Of a stretch of 18,900 bases of DNA, positions 1 through 7,650 are shown in pieces. Within the stretch, counting starts at the first letter, position 1. Each line of letters begins with the position of its first letter. The notes under the pieces are model-generated. The model was given only the letters and a program-made list of their open reading frames with translations. It was not told where the DNA came from and did no database searches. The DNA comes from Betaproteobacteria bacterium (GTDB taxonomy: Bacteria; Pseudomonadota; Gammaproteobacteria; Burkholderiales; Burkholderiaceae_C): positions 1 through 18,900 of the forward strand of contig CANFOR010000024.1 in assembly GCA_947448675.1 (NCBI GenBank). The letters are read 5' to 3'. A program made the translations under genes and the position numbers.

Positions 1-1
1 C

Positions 2-2635
2 AACATCTTAGAAAACCCCGCCTGGTACACCGCCTACACGCCTTACCAGGCCGAGATTTCGCAGGGCCGCATGGAGGCGCTGCTGAACTTTCAAACCATG
101 GTCTGCGACCTAACGGCCATGCCGATCGCCAACGCATCCATGCTCGACGAAGCCACGGCCGCTGCCGAGGCCATGACGTTAGCGATGCGCAGCGTCAAAG
201 CACACGGCAAGGTCTTCATCGTGGCGGGCGACTGCCATCCGCAAACCATTGAGGTGATCCAAACCCGCGCCGCACCACTGGGCATTGTGGTCAAGCTGAT
301 TCGTTCCAGCGAGGAGTGGCGCGCAGCGATCGCCGGTGACGATTATTTTGCTGCCATCAACCAATACCCCGGCAGCAGCGGCTGGTTGGGCGAGTGGTCG
401 CAGAGCGCAGAGTTGATCCACAGCAAACAAGCCGCGCTGATTTTGGCCAGTGACTTGCTGGCGCTGACCCTGCTCAAGCCGCCGGGCGAGATGGGTGCCG
501 ACATCGTAGTGGGCAGCAGCCAGCGCTTGGGCATGCCCCTGTGCAATGGCGGCCCGCACGCGGCTTTTTTGGCCTGCCGCGACGCCTTTAAACGCTCGAT
601 GCCCGGCCGCCTGGTCGGTGTGAGCCTAGACGCGCACGGCAACCCGGCTTACCGGCTGGCGCTGCAAACCCGCGAACAGCATATCCGCCGCGAGAAGGCC
701 ACCAGCAACATCTGCACCGCCCAGGTACTGCCTGCGGTGGTGGCCAGCATGTACGCGGTCTACCATGGGCCACGGGGCCTGCGCCGCATGGCACAGCGCG
801 TAGCGGCCTACACCGCCGTGCTGGCCAGCGGCTTGCAAAGCCTGGGCGGCCAATTGCTCTTTCCCACCGCTTTTGACACGTTGTGCCTGCAAACGGGCAG
901 TGCCAACGCAGCGCACGACCTGGCCGAGCGCGCCCGCGCTGTGGGTGCCAACCTGCGCGTGTTGCGCAGCAGCTGCGTGGGCATCTCGCTCGATGAAACC
1001 AGCACCCGCGCCGATGTGGAACTGCTGTGGCGCATCTTCGCCACGCCAGGCCAAGCGTTGCCCGCGTTCGCCGCTTTTGAGCAAGGCATCGAAGCGCTAA
1101 TTCCCGCCGAGTTGCGCCGCACATCGAGCTACCTCACGCACCCGGTCTTCAACACCCACCACAGCGAGACAGCCATGCTGCGCTACATCCGCAGCTTGAG
1201 CGACAAAGACTTGGCGCTGGACCGCAGCATGATCCCGCTGGGCTCTTGCACCATGAAGCTCAACGCCACCAGCGAGATGATCCCCATCACCTGGCCAGAG
1301 TTTGCCAATATTCACCCCTTTGCACCTGCCGCACAACGCGCGGGCTACACCGAGCTAAACGCGCAGCTCTGCGCCTGGCTCTGCCAGGCCACCGGCTATG
1401 CGGGCATCAGCTTGCAACCCAATGCAGGCAGCCAGGGCGAGTACGCAGGCTTGTTGGCCATTCGCGCCTTCCATGCCGCCAACGGCCAGGGCCAGCGCAA
1501 CATTTGCCTCATCCCCAGCAGCGCGCATGGCACCAACCCGGCCAGCGCGCAGATGGTGGGCATGACGGTGGTGGTCACCGCCTGCGATGCCATGGGTAAC
1601 GTGGACATGGCCGACATGCAAGCCAAGTGCGCGCAGCACAGTGCCCATTTGGCAGCGGTGATGATCACCTACCCCAGTACGCACGGCGTATTTGAAACCA
1701 CCGTCAAAGAACTCTGCGCCCTGGTGCACCAGCACGGTGGCCGCGTCTACGTAGACGGCGCCAATATGAACGCCTTGGTGGGCGTGGCCGCGCCGGGCGA
1801 GTTTGGTGGCGATGTCAGCCACCTGAATTTGCACAAGACCTTTTGCATTCCACACGGTGGCGGCGGCCCCGGCGTCGGGCCGGTGTGTGTGGTTCAAGAC
1901 TTGGTGCCCTACTTGCCTGGGCACCGTACGGGCCAAGCCGCAGATGCATCCGTTAGCGCGCCCGTGCCCACTGAGCCGGGCGAAGGCTTTACTGTCGGAG
2001 CCATCTCGGCTGCGCCTCTGGGCAATGCTGCGGTGCTGCCGATCAGCTGGATGTACTGCCGCATGATGGGTGCCGAGGGCCTGCAGCAGGCCACCGAGGT
2101 GGCCATTCTCAGCGCCAACTACATCAGCGCGCGGCTCAAGGCCCACTACCCCACGCTCTACGCCAGCAAAAACGGCCACGTGGCCCACGAATGCATTTTG
2201 GATTTGCGCCCGCTCAAAGACACCAGCGGCGTAAGCGCCGAAGACGTGGCCAAGCGTTTGATCGACTACGGCTTTCACGCGCCCACGCTCTCCTTTCCGG
2301 TGGCGGGCACGCTAATGGTTGAACCCACCGAGAGCGAAGACCTGGCCGAGATAGAGCGTTTTTGCCGCGCCATGATCGCCATTCGCACCGAGATTGCCCG
2401 CATTGAAAGCGGCGAGTGGCCGCAAGATGACAACCCGCTCAAACACGCACCGCACACAGCCCAGACCTTGGTGGCGCAAGACTGGCACCACCCGTATAGC
2501 AGGCAGATAGCCGCTGCCACGCTATCCAAAACGCAGCACGCCAAGTACTGGGCGCCGGTAGGTCGACTCGACAATGTCTACGGCGACCGCAACCTGCTGT
2601 GCACCTGCCCGCCTTTGAGCGACTACGCGGCATGA
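2..2635 (+). CDS. gcvP: Glycine dehydrogenase (decarboxylating), P-protein of the glycine cleavage system, 5' truncated by the window edge
   Basis: PLP-dependent P-protein that decarboxylates glycine and passes the aminomethyl group to the lipoyl arm of GcvH in the cytosol. The reading frame is open from base 2, so the ATG at 71 is internal. The visible part is 877 codons, against about 950-990 for the single-chain family, so roughly 80-110 N-terminal residues lie outside the window. The N-terminal half shows the ENPAWYTAYTPYQAE and NASMLDEATAAAEAM blocks. The C-terminal half has the PLP-lysine block HKTFCIPHGGGGPG, with the lysine codon at 1835-1837. The end NVYGDRNLLCTCPP is typical. Both halves are in one chain, unlike the two-subunit gcvPA/gcvPB form. 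Its TGA overlaps the ATG of the next gene by 4 nt. gcvT and gcvH would be expected upstream but are not visible. Confidence 0.97.
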   Translation, partial: NILENPAWYTAYTPYQAEISQGRMEALLNFQTMVCDLTAMPIANASMLDEATAAAEAMTLAMRSVKAHGKVFIVAGDCHPQTIEVIQTRAAPLGIVVKLIRSSEEWRAAIAGDDYFAAINQYPGSSGWLGEWSQSAELIHSKQAALILASDLLALTLLKPPGEMGADIVVGSSQRLGMPLCNGGPHAAFLACRDAFKRSMPGRLVGVSLDAHGNPAYRLALQTREQHIRREKATSNICTAQVLPAVVASMYAVYHGPRGLRRMAQRVAAYTAVLASGLQSLGGQLLFPTAFDTLCLQTGSANAAHDLAERARAVGANLRVLRSSCVGISLDETSTRADVELLWRIFATPGQALPAFAAFEQGIEALIPAELRRTSSYLTHPVFNTHHSETAMLRYIRSLSDKDLALDRSMIPLGSCTMKLNATSEMIPITWPEFANIHPFAPAAQRAGYTELNAQLCAWLCQATGYAGISLQPNAGSQGEYAGLLAIRAFHAANGQGQRNICLIPSSAHGTNPASAQMVGMTVVVTACDAMGNVDMADMQAKCAQHSAHLAAVMITYPSTHGVFETTVKELCALVHQHGGRVYVDGANMNALVGVAAPGEFGGDVSHLNLHKTFCIPHGGGGPGVGPVCVVQDLVPYLPGHRTGQAADASVSAPVPTEPGEGFTVGAISAAPLGNAAVLPISWMYCRMMGAEGLQQATEVAILSANYISARLKAHYPTLYASKNGHVAHECILDLRPLKDTSGVSAEDVAKRLIDYGFHAPTLSFPVAGTLMVEPTESEDLAEIERFCRAMIAIRTEIARIESGEWPQDDNPLKHAPHTAQTLVAQDWHHPYSRQIAAATLSKTQHAKYWAPVGRLDNVYGDRNLLCTCPPLSDYAA

Positions 2636-3141
2636 GTCCGCACCCTGCGGGTCTTGCCGTGCGCCGCGTCAATTACCAAGACGCTGGCGACGCCCAAGCG
2701 CTCATCCAACTGTTGGACATGTATGCCCGCGACCCTATGGGCGGTGGTACACCCTTGTCGGCGGATGTACAGAGGCGCTTGTGTACCGACTTGAATGCCC
2801 ACCCGCTGGCAGTGAGCTTTATCGCTTGGCAGGGCCTGCCTGGCGCGCAACAAGCCGTGGGCCTCATCAACTGCTTTAAAGCCTATTCCACCTTCAAAGC
2901 CCAGCCGCTGCTGAATGTGCACGACTTGGCGGTGCACCCCGCGCAGCGCGGCCAAGGCATTGGCCAAGCGCTATTGGCGGCAGCCGAGCAGCATGCGCGC
3001 GCGCACGGCTGCTGCAAGCTCACGCTCGAGGTGCTCTCGGGCAATGCAGTGGCCATGCACAGCTATGCGCGCTTTGGCTTTGCGCCCTACCTGCTGAACC
3101 CCTCTGAAGGCCATGCACTATTGATGCAAAAGTGGCTTTAG
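2632..3141 (+). CDS. GNAT-family N-acetyltransferase
   Basis: A 169-residue acyl-CoA-dependent acetyltransferase of the GNAT fold; the substrate cannot be told from sequence. Motif A is clear: HDLAVHPAQRGQGIG near residues 97-111, whose QRGQGIG binds the CoA pyrophosphate, followed by an amphipathic helix. Motif B (GNAVAMHSYARFGFAPY, about 137-153) ends in the usual aromatic-rich segment. I chose the ATG at 2632 because it overlaps the gcvP TGA in an ATGA junction, which implies translational coupling. An upstream in-frame ATG at 2599 lies inside gcvP and is less likely. Whether the protein has any link to glycine metabolism is unknown; co-transcription is suggested only by the overlap. It ends convergently to the next gene, 61 bp away. 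Confidence 0.9.
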   Translation: MSPHPAGLAVRRVNYQDAGDAQALIQLLDMYARDPMGGGTPLSADVQRRLCTDLNAHPLAVSFIAWQGLPGAQQAVGLINCFKAYSTFKAQPLLNVHDLAVHPAQRGQGIGQALLAAAEQHARAHGCCKLTLEVLSGNAVAMHSYARFGFAPYLLNPSEGHALLMQKWL

Positions 3142-3202
3142 CTAAAGTGCTGGTAGCGCTGAGGGCGCAGGGCCTGCGAGGCGGTGACTACCGAACTGCG
3201 CT

Positions 3203-3904
3203 TTAGCCTGCTGCGCCCGCTGCGGCCACAGGTGCAGACAGTTGCTGCAACCACGCCATGGCGCCTTGCAGTTCAATGGGGCGAATCTCGTGCACACCGG
3301 GGAACTCGTGGTAGCTCAACTCCAGCGGCAAACCAGCTAGGTGCTCGCGCGCGGCTTGGGCCATGCTGAGCGGGATCACGTTGTCGTAAATGCCGTGGCT
3401 CAGCCACACAGCCTTGCCTGTTAAGGCCGCAGCGGGCGCAGCGTCGGCCACGGCCTGGGGCAGCAGGCGGCTGTGCAAAACCAATACCGCTTTGAGCAAA
3501 GCGGGCTGGGTGAGCAGCAGGCTCAGCGCCATGATCCCGCCTTGGCTAAAACCGCCCACCACCACGCGCTCGGGCGCAATGCCCAGTTGACTGGCAGCGG
3601 CCTCTACGGCCTGCGCCACCAGCTTGCGGCTGGCCAACTCTTGCGCGGCGTTGATGCTGCGCTCGCCACTGGGCAATTGGCCAAACTGGAACCAGGCATA
3701 GCCATCGGGCCCCAGGGTAATGGGGGCGCGCAGGCTCAACACATGGAACTGCTTGGGCACATGCGGGGCCAGGCCAAACAGGTCTTGGTCATTGCTGCCC
3801 ACGCCGTGCATCAGCACCAAAAGCCAAGGCGTGGTGTCGGTCATGGCCGTGGCGACAGCGGGGCGGTATAAAAACTCTAAGGGCAGGTTCAGGGTGTTGG
3901 ACAT
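3203..3904 (-). CDS. Alpha/beta hydrolase, phospholipase/carboxylesterase family (YpfH-like)
   Basis: A 233-residue serine hydrolase of the Abhydrolase_2 (phospholipase/carboxylesterase) family, probably a cytosolic esterase since no signal peptide is seen. The triad is complete: Ser120 in GFSQGG (118-123), Asp174 in GIYDNVIP, and His205 in FPGVHEI. The oxyanion-loop HG (LMHGVG) is near residue 33. I chose the start MSNTLNLP because the family begins here and a weak AAAG stands upstream. A longer frame back to 3973 adds 23 residues without homologous character. The C-terminal tail is alanine-rich and low in complexity. It lies 129 bp downstream of another hydrolase gene on the same strand; the two are not close paralogues. 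Natural substrate unknown. Confidence 0.9.
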   Translation of the reverse strand: MSNTLNLPLEFLYRPAVATAMTDTTPWLLVLMHGVGSNDQDLFGLAPHVPKQFHVLSLRAPITLGPDGYAWFQFGQLPSGERSINAAQELASRKLVAQAVEAAASQLGIAPERVVVGGFSQGGIMALSLLLTQPALLKAVLVLHSRLLPQAVADAAPAAALTGKAVWLSHGIYDNVIPLSMAQAAREHLAGLPLELSYHEFPGVHEIRPIELQGAMAWLQQLSAPVAAAGAAG

Positions 3905-3981
3905 GGGTGTCTTTCTGTGGGTGTGGGGACTATAGCGCGCGGGCGCGGGCATGGACGCAGCCTTATCTTGCACCTAGAAAC

Positions 3982-3998
3982 GCTATATATTTTATAGC
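3982..3998. repeat. 17-bp inverted repeat, copy A (intergenic)
   Basis: GCTATATATTTTATAGC, a 6-bp perfect stem with a 5-nt loop, in the 129-bp gap between the two hydrolase genes. It is strongly AT-rich against GC-rich surroundings. Confidence 0.75.
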
Positions 3999-4033
3999 TT
4001 TCTACGCACTGTTGATGCGCGTCTCCGGCTTTT

Positions 4034-4885
4034 TCAGGGATGTAAAAGCGCATGCAGTGCCTGGTTAAAAGCCGGTGCACGTTCGTACTGCACCCAATGC
4101 CCGGCGTCGGGGATGAAGCCCACACTCTGCATCTGCGGCAGGCTGTGCAGCACGGCAGACAGCTTGTCCATACGGCCACGGTAGAGCGCGTCTTGCGCAC
4201 CGTAGATGGCGTGCACCGGGCAGGCCACCTGCAGCAGGGCTTGCAAGAGCGCATCGGTAAAAGCCAGGCGGCGGCCCGCCATGCGGTCGCGCACCACGTT
4301 GCTGGCTTGGATGCCAATGGCCAGCGCGTCGATCGACTCGGTGTGTGCCAGCATCAGGCTGGCCAGGTTGCTCCGGTGCACAGCGTCGCGCTCGGCCTGC
4401 GTGGGCAAGTGTCGCCAGGCGAGCAGCGGCATGCGTTTGCCGTCGCCGATGCCCAGGCTGGGCGCGCCCACCACAACCAAGCGGCGCACGCGCAGCGGCA
4501 TTTGCGCGGCCAGAAAGCCCGCCACCATGCCACCAAACGAGAAACCCACCACCTCGCAGGGCGCGCTGCCCAAAAGCTGCAGCATGCCTTTGGCCAGGGG
4601 CCCGACGATGGCGTCGGCGTCGTGCCCGCCGGGCGGCTTGGCCGAGTCACCAAAACCGGGCAGATCGGGCACGCAAACGCGCCGCCCCGCGGCCACCAGG
4701 GGCTCGATATTGCGCAGCCAATGTGTCCAGCTGCCGCTGCCGCCGTGCAGCAACACCACCGGCTCGCCCTGGCCCCAGACATGCCAGACCATGCTGCCCG
4801 AGCCACACGGCGTTTCCAGGCGCGTAGCGGCCGCTAGGAGGCCTTGCGCTTGGTTGGGCAAGGGCAGCGGTGCTTGGAGACGCAT
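4034..4885 (-). CDS. Alpha/beta fold hydrolase (Abhydrolase_1)
   Basis: A 283-residue alpha/beta hydrolase without signal peptide. Visible are the oxyanion HGG (47-49), the PDLPGFGDSAKP strand (73-84) common in the family, nucleophile Ser116 in GFSFGG (114-119), acid Asp232 in IYGAQDALY, and His263 in PDAGHWVQYE. Family members include C-C bond hydrolases of aromatic ring-cleavage pathways and simple esterases; the sequence alone does not decide between them. The ATG at 4885 is the first in frame, but no purine-rich ribosome site precedes it and the region just upstream is a stack of 10- and 11-nt tandem repeats, so the start is less sure than the gene. It lies 97 bp downstream of the FrnE-like gene on the same strand. 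Confidence 0.9.
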   Translation of the reverse strand: MRLQAPLPLPNQAQGLLAAATRLETPCGSGSMVWHVWGQGEPVVLLHGGSGSWTHWLRNIEPLVAAGRRVCVPDLPGFGDSAKPPGGHDADAIVGPLAKGMLQLLGSAPCEVVGFSFGGMVAGFLAAQMPLRVRRLVVVGAPSLGIGDGKRMPLLAWRHLPTQAERDAVHRSNLASLMLAHTESIDALAIGIQASNVVRDRMAGRRLAFTDALLQALLQVACPVHAIYGAQDALYRGRMDKLSAVLHSLPQMQSVGFIPDAGHWVQYERAPAFNQALHALLHP

Positions 4886-4926
4886 GGAGACGCTATGAGG
4901 CCGTTATGAGGCCGCTATGGGGGCAT
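4875..4926. repeat. Short tandem repeats across the start of the hydrolase gene
   Basis: Two adjoining short tandem arrays. A 10-nt unit TGGAGACGCA/TGGAGACGCT occupies 4875-4894. An 11-nt unit TATGAGGCCGT/TATGAGGCCGC/TATGGGGGCAT occupies 4894-4926, sharing one base with the first array; its third unit is degraded. The first array covers the hydrolase start codon (- strand ATG at 4885-4883). Such arrays can change length by slippage, which here would alter the leader or the first codons. Confidence 0.75.
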
Positions 4927-4982
4927 TGCGGAGCCACTGCGGGGTTGGTAAGGCGCCAATGTGGGCCAGTTTCGGGCCGCAA

Positions 4983-5642
4983 TTAAGCCGCCGCCGAGGC
5001 GATCTGGCGCAGGCTCAGCTCAAACACTTCGGGTGCTTGGCCACCTTGAATCAAATGCTGGCCATTGATGATGACCGAGGGCACGGCGTGGATGCCGTGG
5101 CTGGTGTAGTAGGCCTCGCGTTCGCGTGTTTCGGCGGCAAACTCGTCGCTGGCCAAAATCTGCGTGGCGCGCTCGGCGCTCAGGCCCGCCTCGCCTGCCA
5201 CACGGGCCAAGAGCGCGTGCGAGTCCATGTTCTGCGACTCGCCGTGGTAGGCCTTGAGCAGACCCTTTTTCAGCGCGTGCTGGTGCGCACCGCCGGCCTC
5301 TTGCGCGGCCCAGGTGAGCAAACGGTGCGCATCAAACGTGTTGTAAACCCGGCTGCGGCCCTGCGGGTGAAAAGCAAAACCCAGCTTGGCCCCGCGCTCG
5401 CGCAAATTGGCCCGCCCAATAGCCTGCTGCTCGGGCGTGGAACCGTATTTTTCAGTCAAATGCTCGGTCACGTCTTGGCCACCAGCGGGCATCTGGGGGT
5501 TCAACTCAAATGGCTGAAAGCGCAAAGCGACCGGTACATCCGGCCCCAGACGCGCCAGCGCGGTCTCCAGCGAGGCCAGGCCAATGGCGCACCAAGGGCA
5601 GGCAATGTCAGAGACGAAGTCGATGGTGAGTGCATTGGTCAT
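4983..5642 (-). CDS. DsbA-family oxidoreductase, FrnE-like
   Basis: A 219-residue thioredoxin-fold protein of the DsbA/FrnE (HCCA isomerase-related) group. The redox motif C15-P-W-C18 follows the first strand (TIDFVSDIACPWC), the helical insertion spans about 60-175, and the cis-proline is Pro188 in HAVPSVIING. No signal peptide is present, so unlike DsbA proper it is probably cytosolic, as for FrnE. The family acts as a disulfide oxidoreductase or isomerase; a role in polyketide chemistry is known for only some members. The upstream ribosome site is weak. The gene stands 122 bp downstream of the QuiC-like gene on the same strand; the AT-rich gap carrying an inverted repeat suggests that it starts a new transcription unit. 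Confidence 0.92.
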   Translation of the reverse strand: MTNALTIDFVSDIACPWCAIGLASLETALARLGPDVPVALRFQPFELNPQMPAGGQDVTEHLTEKYGSTPEQQAIGRANLRERGAKLGFAFHPQGRSRVYNTFDAHRLLTWAAQEAGGAHQHALKKGLLKAYHGESQNMDSHALLARVAGEAGLSAERATQILASDEFAAETREREAYYTSHGIHAVPSVIINGQHLIQGGQAPEVFELSLRQIASAAA

Positions 5643-5706
5643 GGTTTGCCCGGTGTGTACTGGTGGAGACAGGGTTGAAGGTATTTGACAGATTTTAGGA
5701 AAACAG

Positions 5707-5753
5707 GCTACAAGGCTTATAAAATATGCGTATACAGCTATTAAATTTGTAGC
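5707..5753 (-). terminator. Possible stem-loop terminator of the catabolic operon
   Basis: GCTACAA at 5707-5713 pairs perfectly with TTGTAGC at 5747-5753, enclosing an AT-rich loop. Read on the - strand, after the QuiC-like gene, the stem is followed by CTGTTTTCC. The stem is short (7 bp) and the loop long (33 nt), so this is a weak candidate. The right arm is part of the 17-bp repeat listed separately. Confidence 0.25.
5737..5753. repeat. 17-bp inverted repeat, copy B (intergenic)
   Basis: GCTATTAAATTTGTAGC, in the 122-bp gap between the QuiC-like and FrnE-like genes. I use it as the reference form. Confidence 0.8.
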
Positions 5754-5764
5754 GTTTGCAGCGC

Positions 5765-6658
5765 CTACAGGGCCGCATTAATGGCTTTCAAGCGCATCGC
5801 ATTGGGCAGCGGCGTGGAGCGGCGCAGCACTTCTTCGGCCAGCCACACGGCGCTTTTGCGGGCCCGCTCGCAGACGGTGGGCAGAGGCAGGTTGAGGTAG
5901 TCTTCGTTGAACACTTCAAAGCTGTAGTCGCCCGCGTAGCCCAGTGCGTCGAGCTTGAGCACCAGCTCGGCCAGGGCCTCGCTGTGCACACCCTCGCCGG
6001 GGAACACGCGGAAGGTGCGCGCGGTGCTCATGCGCTCTTCAAAGGTTTTGGTTTCTTGCCACATGAAGTCGGCCAGTTGCACCAAGAAGATTTTGGCTGG
6101 GTCGAGGTAGTCAATTTCTTCGAGCGGGGTTTTGGCCGCAAAGATGTGGTAGCTGTCGATGCCCAGGCCCAGGTTGGGGCAGTCGGCGCGGCTCACCACG
6201 TCCCAGGCGGTGGTGAACTCGTTCACCGTGCGGCCCCACGATAAGCCCTCGTAGGCGATCTTGATGCCCAGGGGCAAGGCCAGCATGGCCAGCTTGCGCA
6301 GGTCGCGCGCCAGGTGGTCGAGGTCTTGGCTGGCGTGTGCGGAGGTAGACGAACACACCAGCAGCACCTTGCAGCCCAGGGCCGAGCACATTTGCAGCAT
6401 GGCCTTGGCGATGTCGATTTTGTAGGCGTGCAAATGGCCCGAGAGGCCCTCAAAGTCGCGCAGCACCTGAAAGCCGGTGCCGCGCAAACCGCTGGCGCGC
6501 ACCGCGCTCACGGCAGCGTCTAGTCCCTGCGGGTGGCCGACCAGGTCGTTGGCCTTGAGCATCACCTGCGAGAAGCCTGCAGCCTGCATGGCGGCGAGCT
6601 TGGCCTCTAGCGGGCCCGCCAGGCTGATGGTGTCCATGCCGAAGCCAGAAATGTTCAT
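5765..6658 (-). CDS. Putative 3-dehydroshikimate dehydratase, QuiC/AsbF-like TIM barrel (AP endonuclease 2 superfamily)
   Basis: A 297-residue xylose-isomerase-like TIM barrel. If it is a QuiC1-type enzyme it converts 3-dehydroshikimate to protocatechuate, feeding the beta-ketoadipate pathway. Candidate metal ligands are Glu137 (IAYEGLSWG), Asp168 (LGIDSYHIF), Gln194 (KIFLVQLADF) and Glu248 (SFEVFNED). A Gln rather than His as third ligand, the spacings 31 and 26, and the FRVFPGEG segment (217-223) are what I recall for QuiC1. The length matches one QuiC1 N-terminal domain; the HPPD-like half of QuiC1 is the separate gene just upstream. It starts 14 bp after that gene with a good GGGAG (6665-6669). 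It is the last gene of the eight-gene operon. Alternative: a sugar phosphate isomerase such as an IolE- or Hyi-type enzyme, which the common database name would suggest. The fold is sure; the reaction is inferred. Confidence 0.85.
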   Translation of the reverse strand: MNISGFGMDTISLAGPLEAKLAAMQAAGFSQVMLKANDLVGHPQGLDAAVSAVRASGLRGTGFQVLRDFEGLSGHLHAYKIDIAKAMLQMCSALGCKVLLVCSSTSAHASQDLDHLARDLRKLAMLALPLGIKIAYEGLSWGRTVNEFTTAWDVVSRADCPNLGLGIDSYHIFAAKTPLEEIDYLDPAKIFLVQLADFMWQETKTFEERMSTARTFRVFPGEGVHSEALAELVLKLDALGYAGDYSFEVFNEDYLNLPLPTVCERARKSAVWLAEEVLRRSTPLPNAMRLKAINAAL

Positions 6659-6672
6659 GCGTGGCTCCCGGC

Positions 6673-7584
6673 CTATTGGCTGCTGTGCACCAGCTCGAAC
6701 ACCACCGAACCCAAATAGGTTTTGGTAATGGCCCCGCGCGACTCGGTGTGCGCGGCTTGGGTTTCTACAAACTCCATACCCAGCGCGCGAAAGGCTTTGA
6801 CAGCGGCCAACACGTCGGGCACACCCAGGCCAATACGCTGCAGTTTTTCGCCCCCATCGGCCACATGCAGCTCGGGCTCGATGAGTTGCAGCATAAAGCT
6901 GTTTTTGGCGTCCAGCGCCGGGCTGCGCAAGAGCGTGCCCTTGGGCATGATGCCAAAGCGTTGATCGTCGGGGATGAGCTCAATACCAAACAGCTCGCGG
7001 TAAAACTCGGTCCAGTCGTAGCTGCGCGCCAGGCCGATGTATTGCACCACACCAAAGAAATGCAGGCCGGCCACGGCGGGCGGTTTTTGCTCCACTGTGG
7101 GGATGGGGATGAAGTCCACATCGTAGATAGAAAACTCTTTGTAGCGGTCGATAAAGTAGATGCGGCTACCCCCCGCGCCGTGGATGGCGGGGATGTTCAG
7201 CTCCATCACCTCAGCGTGGGTGGGCACCTCCCAGGCGCCACGCTCGCGGGCGTAGGCGTAGGCCGCGCGCGCATCGCGCACGCGCAGGGCTATGGCCGAG
7301 ATGGCGGGTGCTTCGGAGCCGTGGGCAGCGCCCTTGACGTCGAGCGGATGCGCGTTGACCACCACATTGAGCCCGCCCTGGCGGTACAGCAGCACCTCGC
7401 GCGAGCGGTGGCGGGCCACGGGTTTAAAGCCCATCATCTCCAGCACCTGGCCCAGGGCCTGGGGCCTGGGCGTGGCGTATTCGATGAACTCCACGCCGTC
7501 TAGGCCCAGCGGGTTGGCCGCGTCGCTGAACGAGGCCTGCAGGGGCTCGCGGTGGCTAGCGGGGTTGACGAGCAAATCACTCAT
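6673..7584 (-). CDS. HPPD-like VOC-superfamily protein, probably a detached C-terminal half of a QuiC-type dehydratase
   Basis: A 303-residue protein with the two-module VOC layout of 4-hydroxyphenylpyruvate dioxygenase. The N-terminal module has GVEFIEYA (30-37) and RHRSREVLLYRQGGLNVVVN (58-77). The C-terminal module runs from about 173 to the end. HPPD binds Fe(II) through His-His-Glu in the C-terminal module. Here the first site aligns by eye with Gly178 (FFGVVQ), the second with Arg250 (QRIGL in place of QHIAF), and only Glu297 (VVFELVH) is kept. Dioxygenase activity is therefore doubtful despite the likely automatic annotation as HPPD. It has a good GGAG at 7593-7596 and follows livF by 51 bp. 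Its position next to the QuiC-like TIM barrel suggests that it serves as a partner subunit. Confidence 0.87.
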   Translation of the reverse strand: MSDLLVNPASHREPLQASFSDAANPLGLDGVEFIEYATPRPQALGQVLEMMGFKPVARHRSREVLLYRQGGLNVVVNAHPLDVKGAAHGSEAPAISAIALRVRDARAAYAYARERGAWEVPTHAEVMELNIPAIHGAGGSRIYFIDRYKEFSIYDVDFIPIPTVEQKPPAVAGLHFFGVVQYIGLARSYDWTEFYRELFGIELIPDDQRFGIMPKGTLLRSPALDAKNSFMLQLIEPELHVADGGEKLQRIGLGVPDVLAAVKAFRALGMEFVETQAAHTESRGAITKTYLGSVVFELVHSSQ

Positions 7585-7631
7585 GCGCGGTACTCCAAAA
7601 ACTCAAAGCTGCATGGGCGATGCAGGCACAA

Positions 7632-7650
7632 GCTATTAAACACCCGTAGC
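7632..7650. repeat. Degenerate repeat copy at the livF stop codon
   Basis: GCTATTAAACACCCGTAGC, 19 nt, with the same ends (GCTATTAAA and GTAGC) but a different centre. It contains the livF stop codon (7636-7638). Confidence 0.45.

Noticed and set aside
1355..2278. 307-codon open frame on the - strand inside gcvP
   Set aside because: It lies antisense to a certain gene. Its composition (Ala/Gly/His/Val-rich, no recognisable motif) is what GC-rich codon bias produces on the opposite strand.
2506..2526. GATAGC...GCTATC inverted repeat in gcvP, as another copy of the 17-bp element
   Set aside because: The half-site order is reversed, the length is 21, and the centre is GC-rich; it does not match the element.
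3136..3147. Palindrome CTTTAGCTAAAG over the GNAT stop codon, as a terminator or operator
   Set aside because: A 12-bp palindrome with no loop and no T-run; no partner copy was found and no regulator context.
4052..4837. 261-codon open frame on the + strand opposite the alpha/beta hydrolase
   Set aside because: The - strand gene has a complete catalytic triad in order. The antisense product is His/Gln/Ala-rich without any domain.
4034..4885. Calling the hydrolase a chlorogenate or meta-cleavage enzyme of the nearby catabolic operon
   Set aside because: Tempting by proximity, but two intergenic gaps (122 and 97 bp) and the FrnE-like gene separate it from the operon, and no specific motif supports it.
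6661..7503. 280-codon open frame on the + strand opposite the HPPD-like gene
   Set aside because: Shadow of the - strand VOC gene, which has family motifs, a good ribosome site and operon spacing.
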